Shown here: positions 1-11,097 of the stretch, piece after piece
How the letters are laid out: every line of letters begins with the position of its first letter
How positions within the stretch are numbered: the stretch's first letter is position 1
Source of the DNA: Paracentrotus lividus
Taxonomy: Eukaryota > Echinodermata > Echinoidea > Camarodonta > Echinidae
NCBI GenBank assembly: GCA_940671915.1
Contig: CALNVZ010003425.1
Span: 38,325,528-38,389,527, forward strand
Length of the DNA stretch: 64,000 bases
Reading direction: 5' to 3'
Translations under genes and position numbers: made by a program
Notes under the pieces: generated by a model
Database searches by the model: none
Told to the model about the DNA's origin: nothing
Seen by the model: only the letters and a program-made list of their open reading frames with translations

Positions 1-3000
1 TTAAAGACACCTTATTTTTATTTCGTCGATTATTTCCACTTTTTAACGCGCCGCGCCGCGCCACAACGCGACACTTTAGCATAAGCCTAAGCCGGGAAGA
101 TTTCGCAATTTTCAAACATGAAGACAGTGATTGAAATATGATAAAATGGTAACAGATATCGCATCTTATAATATTTAAACATTTTAACATTAAACATTTA
201 AACGAATTGAAATACTTTTGAATCGTCAGTGGATACTTTTGGACATGAGATTCCATATGTGAGAAGAAACAGAATTTATGATGAACATTTCGTATTTTCT
301 TCAGAACAACAGATGAACGACATATCATTAGTATGAACTTTTCATCAAAGATTGAAAATGAACTTAAATCTAGGGAATTTTCATCAGATTGAATTCAACT
401 TGATTTTCATTGGACATTTTATTGAACATTGAGACTTAAATTGATTATTTCAACACTTTGTTGAAATGGACTTTAATTGGACATCCTATTGAATATTGGG
501 TAACAAACATTTAAACTGTATTTCAATATTGGAATATTTAGTTTCATTATTACAATTATGAAATTTCATTATAATGCTACAGAATGGATGGTTTGTTTCT
601 TGAATAATGTGACATACATTGTACATGTATGTCTGTCTTAATATCATGTTTTTAAAAAAAAAAAAGGAAGAATATATTGCTTTGATTAAAATTTTGCAAC
701 ATTCATTTTTGCTTGTTATTTCTCTTTGAATGTCTACAAAGAACCATTAAATTTCATGATTTTGCAAAGAAGCAAGGTTATTTCATGAGAAAATTCAGTA
801 TGCATCAATAATTAATATATTGTGCTCAACTATATTGCAAAAGAAAGGCATTTTGTATAATTGGGAAAATTTGTGTGAAGAAAAGATTTGAATTTTATTT
901 TTTGTACTTCGTTTTAAATGATTTGATCCATTTCTCTGAAATTTATTGTGACATAAACAAACAAAACAAAACAAAAGTAAACAAATGATAGAAAATGAAT
1001 TTATAATGCTGTAATACTTGATTTTGTTTTAGATCTTAGATTTCAGATTACTATTCTATGGTAATTATGACATGTTTTATAAAGAAACATCAATGATCTA
1101 TGATATGGTACATGTATTCAATGTATTGCAAAATCTAACATTTTGGAATTGATGCAATGTTTGCTTAGAATTGTTAGTCAGGATTAAGTCATGCTATATG
1201 TGGTTTTAAAAAAAAAATCAAAATGATTCAATTTCAAAATGTATATTGTTGTGTTTGACAAAACAAAAATGTTTGACGATAAATGTTTTGTGTTTCGCGA
1301 AAAGGGAGTTTTCATTTTTCAAATTATCCAGATTAATTTTTAAACTGGAAAAATATTCCTAAAACTACCATTCATATTCCTATTACAAGTGATATTAGAA
1401 AAAAGGACTTTAATATGAAAAGAAAAGTATAAATGCTTTAAGGTATCAAATGGATATAGAGCAGAAATCAAAAGTTTCATTTGATGTTAAAATCGCTCAA
1501 AAAAAAACAAAAAAAAAATGAAAACTTGTATATTGTCTGATATGTATTTTGAAAATACATGAAAATCAATGTATAAAATGAGGACATTTTATTTGGAAGA
1601 AGAGATATAGTTTGTAGAGCTGTAATATGAACAGGTATATATGTAAACTTATGATTGATCATCTTGTGATCATCCTCTCACCCTGATCATGTCTTTATTT
1701 ACATTCCTCTCATAGTCAACAGATTCCATCCTTTTCTTTCTTCACCTCCATTGACATTCCTCTGTTCACTCTCCCATCCATGTCTCTTTTGTTCCTACTC
1801 ATGCTCAATCAGTAGCTATGCTCTTGTACTTTTATTGGTTCAATCCTGATGATGAGATTATGTATATTCAGTAGAAGCTCATTTATATTCATAGAAATCT
1901 ATGCATATTCATTTATCTCCTTTATTTGTAACCTATCAGGGTTCAAGATCAAATAGTTTACATTGATATACAAATGGACATGTGAATATATTATATGTAA
2001 AATAAACCCCTGAGATTGAAAGTATGCAATCTCAAGGCAGTACCTCCCAGGCAATCATCGTGTCAAGTTGATCTAGTTTCTCTGTAAGTTTAGAACCACG
2101 CCCGTTGTGTCTACCTAGCTGCTTTGGCTACCCTACAATACTCTTTAAAAGTCCCATGAACAAGTTCTTAAAAAGTGTCACTTACATACTAAAACGTGGC
2201 CCTTTCTTTACTTCATATGTCTTTTAAAACCCCAAATTTTTCTGCTCGGTCGCCATGCGACCTCGCACTGTAAAATTACCAAACAATAAGAATTAAAAAG
2301 AGTTGGACCCAGTGCCCTCTGCTGGGGACAAACCTTGTCAAAAGAATTGGTGTAATTGTGTTTGGGCTAGCTTGGGGGTGGGCTAGGGGCCTGCAGCCCA
2401 CAAAATTTTCATAGCAAAAATTATCAAACAACGATGTGCGATTTACCGGTTAACACGCAGTTGTTAAAGATTTTAAACAACTTGTTTATTTTTTTTTTCT
2501 TACCATGCTAACAGTGGAAAGAAAAAGTGAATAAGTGACATCATCAATATGCTCTTTGAATTTGCATGAGACTATGCATAGAAGTCAGGAGCGGATCCAA
2601 GAAAATCGAATTGAATGCATTTCGGGGGCCCAATTGTCTGAGGACAAAAGCGGCTCTATTATGTTTACGCATGAGCCGGGTAAGTTCATTATGTGACTCC
2701 GGTCTGCGTCCACCACCGGAAGTAATTTGTCGAAAAATGCAAAACTTGAATTTAATAAATCATAATTATGTTATTTTCATCATATTTTGATGAAATTTTC
2801 AGTGTTATACTTGATATATTTTACTGTACAGTTCAAACCACCTGATTTCCAACCTGGGGTCGTCTTTTTATACACAAGCCAAATAGCATCGATTATTTAT
2901 TTTTTAAGCAGAAGCGCGTATCAAATATCTTTCTATTTATAACAGATTTGATATAATTAAACACAAGGGGAGGAGTTGTATGATTCGCAAAGCTTAATTA

Positions 3001-3359
3001 TCCTCTAATCAATTTAGGTATCAGAATATCATTTAAGAGCTTGATTAGAGATTATAATTAAATAAGGGATTTAAATGCAAATCTATAAAAAAATTAAAAA
3101 AAACGACTTCTGGACTGTGTCCAACCAACCGGCTACCATGTTTAATTTGATATATAAATATATACAGTGGTGGCAAAAATTACCAGATGGTCGAAACTAT
3201 ATAAATTTGGTGTCTACATATAGGTAAGACCCTATGCTAAAAAATCATAAAAACGCTCATAGCACACAAAAGATATCTTTAATCTGATTTCGGCAAACTA
3301 GGGCATTGATAATCCCATAGACTTTGTGTAGGTTCAGGTGTTCTAATAAGTTTGCCCAC

Positions 3360-3360
<1 letters not shown>
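1..3360. other. AT-rich stretch without a recognised gene
   Basis: I see no exon with coding character or credible splice signals on either strand. Open frames here are under 80 codons and of random composition. The stretch holds short A/T homopolymers, and a more GC-balanced patch near 2220-2470 looks like old dispersed repeat. Confidence 0.5.
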
Positions 3361-3362
<2 letters not shown>

Positions 3363-3407
<45 letters not shown>

Positions 3408-3430
3408 ATATATAAATTTATATACATATA
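3363..3430. repeat. (TA)n microsatellite
   Basis: A nearly pure AT/TA dinucleotide run that decays into TATA/CATA variants on its right side. It generates the Tyr/Ile-alternating frame seen here, which is not a gene. Confidence 0.9.
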
Positions 3431-3489
3431 CGAAGTAAATGTATCAAGTTCAGAAAAGTGCTCGATGTTTCAATTTGAAGCAGAGCGTT

Positions 3490-5150
3490 ATAGGAATTTT
3501 CCTCACCTCTGGTCTAACAATGGTTTCGCGCCTCGATCACGGGCGGCTCATCAGGACACTGAAGCTAGTTGGATTTGGTGGAGGCCCTCGGTTGGGGCAT
3601 GCAATGGATGCATTTCATGGTCCGGTGGTTCTTTGTACTTCTTTCTCTTGTGGCGGCATGTACTTATCACGTACGTTCCTCCTTGGATCTTGGCGTGCGC
3701 AGCCATATTGTGCGGTGGTCACATGCTTGGATTTCCATGGTCACATCACGTCTTAAGTGAAACGTTCACTCTCCACGCCATACACAATAGAAAGTCGTAG
3801 ATAGATGCAAGTTGTGTTGTGACCATCGCGGTCTATTGTCATCTTGTGCGACGAAGGGTCCGTTCATTTATGTTCGTGTTTTTTTCATGCAACAGAATGC
3901 ACCGAAGACAAAAGAGCAAAAAAATCCACAGAAATAACGCCAAAGCGACAACGTTGTGAATATACACCTCTACTTTGGATATTGGTGTTTGAAATATACT
4001 AATTAAACACACAATTTGGTTTTCTATGGTCACTTTTAAGAGTGCTCAAATGACGATTTATTTTTTTACTAAACCAAATATAGAAATTATATGTGCTTTT
4101 ATAAAATCATAATTTTTAATATCTCTACCCTTTTTGATATTTTGAAAAAAATATGAAATGTTAATTAGAAGTTAACTGAACCGATACCGTTGTTGGTTTA
4201 AGGAGGGATAGTTTTTTTGACTTGGGGACGCCCCTTTGAAATCAGGTAAAATCTTCTCTTTTTACAATAAAACCATAGATTCGTAACAAGTACATTTTCA
4301 TCATTATGTCAATCGTTCATTTATGATTTTAATGTTGATATTAATAATCGAAATTAAAATTTGGATGTGTGAATACAATGTATGTCTATGTTTTCGTTGG
4401 ATTAATGCTGCAGTAAACAGGAAAAATTAATAATATTGTATTGAAACTAGCAGAAAATAAATGTAGCGCGCCGTAAGAAGGCTATATCGCCGCGACTATC
4501 GGCCAAGTTTTCCAGTCCCATACCGGGTTGGTAATATTTCACGTGGGTTCACAAGTGATATTCCAGGATGTGTCTCCCAAGTCAAAAAAACTATCCTCCT
4601 TAAACCAACAAGCGTATCGGTTCAGGTAACTTCTAATTAACATTTCATATTTTTTTCAAAATATCAAAAGGTAGAGAATATTGAAAAACTATGATTTTAT
4701 AACCCCAAAATTCGTCGTTTTGATCAGCTTCCAAGATGCATAAATAACTGAACGAAATAATTCCCAATTGTTTGTTGAATTAGTTTATTTGATACACCAA
4801 TCTCCAAATTCAAGATGCATATGCACCATTTTGCCACTTTTGATGTATTTCGGTGGGTTTTTTTAAATTTTGCTGTCCAACTCGTTTCTACTGCTTGAGA
4901 AAAACATTACAACAATTACCGACCGCTCGCGTTGCACACCGAAAACTAGCGTGCGCGCGCACCTCAAACCAATATGGCGCCCTCCGCCAGGAGAACACAC
5001 AACCAATAGACGAGAAACGTACGTGTTATCAGCTCAGACCTTCGGTTGAGCGAGTTTTCCCTATTCCCAATTAGCTTCAGTGTCCTGATGAGCCGCCCAT
5101 GATCGAGGCGCGAAACCATTGGTAGACCAGAGGTGAGGAAAATTCCTATG
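3490..5150. repeat. Large imperfect inverted repeat (foldback element)
   Basis: Two segments reappear as reverse complements. About 3493-3575 (with TTCGCGCCTCGATCA) pairs with about 5072-5150, and about 4080-4235 pairs with about 4565-4705 (with CCTTAAACCAACAA). The sequence between the outer and inner arms is much less similar. Both outer arms end at the same point, next to ATAGGAATTTTCC. No transposase was recognised, so this is probably a non-autonomous foldback DNA element. The short frames reading through both arms on opposite strands are repeat shadows. Confidence 0.65.
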
Positions 5151-5152
5151 TA

Positions 5153-5819
5153 CAGTGCGTCCCAAAAAGAACTATACATTTTTGACAAGGCTACCAAATT
5201 AAAAATATATGATTCTTGGGGAAAAGGTTTAGATGTATATAAAGCTCATATCCTCAACTATCATTATGACACAAAATATTCCAAAAATAACGCATTCTTC
5301 AGTGAGCAATGCCCACTTTTATGAAGGACACAAAAAACAGCCTGCGCAGAAATTCGCTATTCATTTATCCCCTGGGTATGGCATGCCAAAAAGGATTCAA
5401 GTAATAATGGAATAAATCAGCTAACAAAGACAAAAATAAACTGAAGTCAAGGCAAAAACCAATGATATGAAAACAAAATGGTGAAAAACTACATTTTGCA
5501 TAATATTGATTGTTTATTTATGACTTTTGATATATCTTTTACTCTTTTAGCTGATTCATTCCATTATTTATTTGAATCCTTCTTGGCATGCCATACCCAG
5601 GTGGTAAATGAATAGCGAATTCCTGCGCAGGCTATTTTTTGTTGCCTTCATAAAAGTGGGCATTGCTCACTGAAGAACGTGTTATTTTCAGAATTATTAT
5701 GTCATAATGATAGTTGGGGATATGAACTTTATATGCATCTAAACCTTTTCCCCAAGAATCATATATTTTTAATTTTGGTAGCCTTGTCAAAAGTGTATAG
5801 TTCTTTTTGGGACGCACTG
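5153..5819. mobile_element. Tc1/mariner-like foldback MITE with TA target duplication
   Basis: The 667-bp element starts CAGTGCGTCCCAAAAAG and ends with its reverse complement. A TA lies on each side (5151-5152 and 5820-5821). The arms stay complementary for roughly 270 bp, for example TGGCATGCCATACCC near 5584 against its complement near 5373, around a short A-rich centre. No transposase frame remains. Long TIRs plus a TA duplication are typical of mariner-type non-autonomous elements. It sits directly at the end of the larger inverted repeat to its left. Confidence 0.85.
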
Positions 5820-7014
5820 TATATATAATGGGCCCCTTGAGTGACGTGCTATGCGGTGAACCATCTTTTAATAATAATAAATTAAACGATTCTGCAACAA
5901 CAACTCTTCAATAAGTATATAATGCCCAAAATGGTTGAAGGCCTATCTCTGTACTTTATCTAAATATAACGTACAATACCAAGAACAGTACCAATTTCAC
6001 CACGATATAATTTAGTCAATTACGCTTATACATGACTATTTTATACAAGCGTGCACAGACATTCCGCTTTTATTGTAGATTACGAGTTTGAATGAAAGGG
6101 CTTTGTATCGTCCATTAGAGTGTGTGAAATGTCAGATAGTGATTGGTTTTATTTGTCAAACAATCACTATGCAACAATACATATTGAATTAAAATCAGTG
6201 AGCTTGAACAGGATAATCCACGAAAGCTCCAGAGCTTAATTCCCAAGTACAGCGGGGATTTTAATGTACATAAATTTGGATGAAAATCTAATTGAATGGA
6301 ATTTAATTACATTCCTTTTGACATCATCATGTAAAGGTACAATATATTTTGTCACCAAATACAACATGAAAATAAGTGCAAGTATACACCAAATTAATAC
6401 AAAGCATAATTTAAGGATATAGAAATAACTTAAGTACATTAATTTGATGCATTTTCTTTTTATATATATTTTTTTCTTTCTTTCAACCTTTACAGGTATT
6501 TTATTGATTAAAATCTTATTAAATCTGAAATTTTACACAAAACAATTCACATGACTGTGGAATATTACGAATTACACAATTTATTTCACGCTTTCTGCAA
6601 ATTAAACAATATATTTTTTTCCTTTTTTGCAAAAACTGAACATTTAATCTAAGCGTGTCTCGAGTTCATTCAGAAAGATCCACCATAATTTGGTTTTCCT
6701 TTCATTTTTTTTTTTTAATTATCATTTTATGAATTCCCCAAAAGGCTATTATAAGAATATCACCAATATTATTTCCTTTGTGCGTTATCAATGTTCGTAT
6801 GTTGACGTTAATGCTATACATTATGATTTTTTTTCTGGTTAATGAGGTTAATGGGTTGGCGAGTGGAAATTGTGCAAGTCATTGTTGACGTCACAATAAA
6901 ATTGTCAGATTTAAGCTACGCGCATGCGCTTGAGATAATGAGGTTACGCGCGCGCTCATATCAAATTACCTTAACCCTCTGGAAATTTTTACACAAAATA
7001 TCATGCAATATTAT
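5820..7014. other. AT-rich intergenic stretch, nothing recognised
   Basis: No splice-bounded coding segment and no clear repeat structure was seen. The composition is AT-rich with short poly-T and poly-A runs. Confidence 0.4.
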
Positions 7015-7950
7015 ATTAATAGTGCATGCTCTACAATGCAACATACTAGATTATGTGCACGACAAATGCTAAATTATCCCGAGGGCACATTTATTTCACC
7101 GAGGCCGTAGGCCGAGTTGAAACAGATGTGCACGAGGGATAATTTAGTATTTGGAGTTCACATAGTCAGTTATGTTGCATTAATAGAGCATGCACTATTT
7201 ATTATAGTAAATAGACCCCTAGATATTTGACATTGCCTAATCTGGTTTTATCTTTGCCAATGTTTGCCAAACTTTTGGTGCTAATTAAGCTATTGTGACG
7301 TATATTGTCGCTCCGCGTATCTATTGTTGTGCGCACCATTTTACTGTTATTACGCGCTTGCGCAACAAAGCAATCCATTTCGCCATTCATTTTAACACAG
7401 GATAAAACCGTTCAACATAACAAAAAACCGTTCAATATAACAAAAAAGCGTTCAACATACCAGAATGTTGAACGACACGTGACACCCTTTCAAACAATCA
7501 CAGCTCGTAAAATACTACCACTATTTATTATTATATAAATAGTGTACAATCTATCGCGCAATATACTGGATTATAAGTACGACAAATACTAAATTATCCC
7601 GAGTGTAGATTTGTTTCTCCGAGGCCGCAGGCCGAGGTGAAATAGTTCTGCACGAGGGATAATTTAGTATTTGGAGTTCGAATAATCAAGTAATGTTGCA
7701 AGATGGAGCGTTCACTATTTATCATAGTAAATAAACCCCTAAATCTTTGACTTTGCCTAATCTGGTTTCATGGTGGCCAATGTTTTGGTGCTTATTAAGC
7801 TATTGTGACGTATTTTGTTGCTCCGCGTATCCATTGTTATTAACTTTTGTGCGCACCATTTTACTGTTATTACGAGCTAGCGCAACAAGGCTATCGATAG
7901 AATCGATACTCTCCCCATTCATTTCACACGGGCTAAAACCGAAAGTTTTA
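7015..7950. repeat. Tandemly duplicated unit with a palindromic head (two copies, ~520 bp)
   Basis: Copy 1 is about 7015-7420 and copy 2 about 7537-7945. Each begins with a ~185-bp imperfect palindrome (7017-7200; 7537-7722) whose centre is rich in GAGGCCGTAGGCCGAG-like sequence. Its outer ends read AATAGTGCATGCTCTA and the complement in copy 1. A conserved stretch follows containing CCCCTAGATATTTGAC and TTAAGCTATTGTGACGTAT. Between the copies, near 7405-7470, is a three-unit ~20-bp repeat (CGTTCAACATAACAAAAA). Probably a non-autonomous DNA element that duplicated in place. Confidence 0.65.
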
Positions 7951-9140
7951 TTGCACATAATTGAAGGTAGGTCACGTGGTACTGACCTAGCCAATCGCAA
8001 CGCGTATTTCTCTACCACTATTTACTGTAACTCGGTATATGCAAGGGACGTGGCCATGATAACGAATTACGCAATGGCAAGGAGAGAGTATCTGACCAAT
8101 CAGAAACCCTCTTTTATATGACCTATCCTATATAATAATATACAGAAAACATTGTATGTGTTTGCTTAGGAGGTGGCTAATTGATTATATTTCCAGGAGT
8201 GTACCTCGCTCGGGCCTTTGGAGAAGGTTATGAATCTACCATTACTACCAAGGGCACTATTGCATCTATCAATTAAGTCCCAATCTGCCCCACTTTCCCA
8301 CAGTTCCCATTGTAACAAATAAAAAAATCACGGTTTGAAACCATGCCGACCGTTGAACTTACGAATCAATTAAATGACATTTACTCTCTAAATCTCGCAG
8401 CACACGTTCAGTTCGCTTAGTTCAGTTCAGCATCAGGAGATTGTGTTATCGTCATAATTTTTTTCCCGCTCTTCAATCAAACGGACCAAAATAAGTAACA
8501 CTTTTCATGAAACATACAGAGTTTAGGAAACTAACATTATGTTAATTTTATTAACTTAACTACTGTCTTGGACTAAGAACTTTATTTTTCATTGGACATT
8601 TTCCTGTCTTATAGAAGTTGTCGTGCGTTACCGTTTTCTGCAAAAAAATATTACCGGATCAATTTTATAGTTCTTTGAGAAGCTGGCCCCTTTTTGGATA
8701 AGAATGGTGAGTATACCCTGTTGTTGTATGTCCGGACAAGGCGGCAATTTTAGGACCTTTTTGATCAATATTTCATTAATCGATTGAAAGTAATATCAGA
8801 AAATATAACAAAGCACAAATATTCACAAATATTTTTGCTATTTGCTGCACAAATTTTGAATAAATCCAGATGATGTTTTTATCGGCTTAACGGACCCCCC
8901 CCCCATCCTACCAGGAAAAAAAAAAGATTATTGCGCTATAAATTTAAGTGTAATTCTTGCCTTAGCCCGAAAGACCACAGCTCGAGCTTGTAGACCGTAA
9001 GGTCCCGCCATTCTAAATTGTTTCTAATTCCCCGGCAGTTTTACATTTGTTTATGTCAATGACTAAGATTACAAGATTCAAAGGAGGGAATATGGATAAA
9101 CGAGGAAAAATTCTGGACAATATTATAGATTTACATGAAG
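7951..9140. other. Intergenic stretch without a recognised gene
   Basis: No domain or convincing exon was seen. A GT donor-like site at 8704 (AATGGTGAGTAT) could in principle end a 5' exon of the downstream fibrinogen-domain gene, but no signal peptide can be read into it. Confidence 0.35.
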
Positions 9141-9146
9141 AAAAAA

Positions 9147-9147
9147 T

Positions 9148-9180
<33 letters not shown>

Positions 9181-9240
9181 TTCATTTATATAGCGCTTCA
9201 TACTGGTGTTTCTAAGCGCTTTGTTCGGGTTAAATTAAAT
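9147..9240 (-). mobile_element. SINE tail fragment
   Basis: An (AAT)n tract is followed by TTTATATAGCGCTTCATAC and later TTTCTAAGCGCTTTG. This is the same 3'-tail module as in the complete tRNA-derived SINE at 46972-47286 and the fragment at 51468-51535. Only the tail end is present, so it is a 5'-truncated insertion in minus orientation. Confidence 0.6.
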
Positions 9241-9949
9241 AATACAAAATTTCAGTCTAAACATACTATTTATACATTATTAATAAACTTAAAAAGTGTC
9301 CATGTCTTGCCTGACACTATGTTAAAAGAGGCTATCAAGAATCCTAAAGTTGCCATCAAAACAACTTTGAATAACTATCATAACATCGTGACAGACATCT
9401 CAATATGAAAAAGGGAAAGTAACTGAATAAAAATAATAATAAAGAAGAAAAAACCCGAACAAATACAAAACAAAACAACAAAACATCGAATCTTTACAAA
9501 AAAATGATCGATTTCTTCATGATGATGATTTGTCTTTGATTTTGTGTTTTTGTGATGGTTACAGTTCTGTTTTTCTGTGAGGCGTTTCACCATGGTTGTG
9601 ATCACGTGTCAAATTCTACTGCAAGAAACAGGTAAATTTAAAATTGTTTTAAGAAATAGTTTAAAAATTACTGAGTGACTATTTCTGTTATTCTCTTGGG
9701 CGGAACCGATCGGCTGGTAATATCCAAGTGGTTCGTTCCCCGGAACTCCGGAACGCCGGAACCGATCGCCTGGGACACCGGTATGGCGAAAAGTACAATC
9801 ATATTTTTCAAGTCACGTCGGCCGAGAAGCGGAGGATGGAGGGGGGAGGGAGGGGTTGGCATGAATGTCATTATTATGTAAAAAAACGCTCTCTGTGCAT
9901 TGAGAAAAGTGATCTTCTTGGTAAATCCTTAGAGTTATTTTAGTTAGAA

Positions 9950-10230
9950 ATTCTTGGACTAAAAGAAGCTAATATACTTTTTTGTTGTTTATATAGACCA
10001 CCTGATGTAAGTCTGAGTACTTTGACAATTTAATAGACAACATTAAGATGGTCAACAATACAAATATGGAAATATGGAGTTACTTATCCTTGGTGATTTT
10101 AATGCCGATTATAAACGTGATGATACTATTTATAATAATCTTTTAATTTTTAATTTACTGTCCCAACCGGTAAATAAGCCAACAAGAGTTACGGCTAAAT
10201 CAGCAAACCATTCTTACAAAAGACCCAAGT
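9950..10230 (+). pseudogene. Non-LTR retrotransposon (LINE) endonuclease relic
   Basis: With frameshifts allowed, the plus strand reads CCLYRPPDV, then LGDFNADY, then QPVNKPTRVTAKS. These match, in order, conserved blocks of the APE-type endonuclease of L2/CR1-like LINEs: the YRPP block, the GDFN catalytic block and the PTR block. Stop codons interrupt the frame and the reverse transcriptase is missing, so this is a dead 5'-part fragment. Confidence 0.65.
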
Positions 10231-10789
10231 AAACCTAGGAAACACAGCTTGAAATATTCAAGATTGCTGTTCAGATGCATAATATGCATCTGAACAGCAA
10301 TCTTAAATATTTTTCTAGACATTATTTTTAATAACCTTGAAATTAATTGGAATCATAATGGAAGTTATCTCTAAAGTGCTTATTTATTTTTCTGCATCCA
10401 CAGTAAGCCAACTATATAAAAAGGGACAATTCTCCTTTAAATTTAAACCTAGGAAACACAGCTTAAAATATTCAAGATTGCTGTTCAGATGCATAATATG
10501 CATTTGAACAGCAATCTTAAATATTTTTCTAGACATTATTTTTAATAACCTTGAAATTAATTGGAATCATAATGGAAGTTATCTCTAAAGTGCTTATTTT
10601 ATTTTTCTGCATCCACAGTAAGCCAACTAATAAAAAGGGACAATTCTCCTTTAAATTTAAACCTAGGAAACACAGCTTAAAATATTCAAGATTGCTGTTC
10701 AGATGCATAATATGCATCTGAACAGCAATCTTAAATATTTTTCTAGACATTCTTTTTAATAACCTTGAAATTAATTGGAATCATAATGG
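10231..10789. repeat. 214-bp tandem repeat, 2.6 copies, each with a perfect palindrome
   Basis: Units start at 10231, 10445 and 10659 (AAACCTAGGAAACACAGCTT), with a spacing of exactly 214 bp. The third is truncated at about 10789. Each unit carries a palindrome of 43 nt (10261-10303, 10475-10517, 10689-10731) with 21-bp arms beginning AGATTGCTGTTCAGATGC and one unpaired centre base. Copies differ at only a few positions, one of them a C/T change in the second palindrome. Confidence 0.9.
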
Positions 10790-11097
10790 AGCGAAAACGA
10801 ATGCGTGATATAATAAATACGAAAATATTAGTAAGGGCTGGTGGCTTTGTGTTGAAGTCATGTTAATACACCTTTCTCTGTCATTTTTGTACAAATATCT
10901 CTCTTGATTTCATTAAAGTATTTCGTATTCCTTTTTGTATGTGTATATTGTTGCCTTAATTATGTTTATGTGTATGTAAATTCTTCGTATGATTTGTATC
11001 GTTTATTTTGATGATAATCGAAAATTCAAGATTTAATTTCTTTTTTTTAATAATTGATTTGATTTGATTTATTCCTCTCCCTTGTGAAATATTGCAG

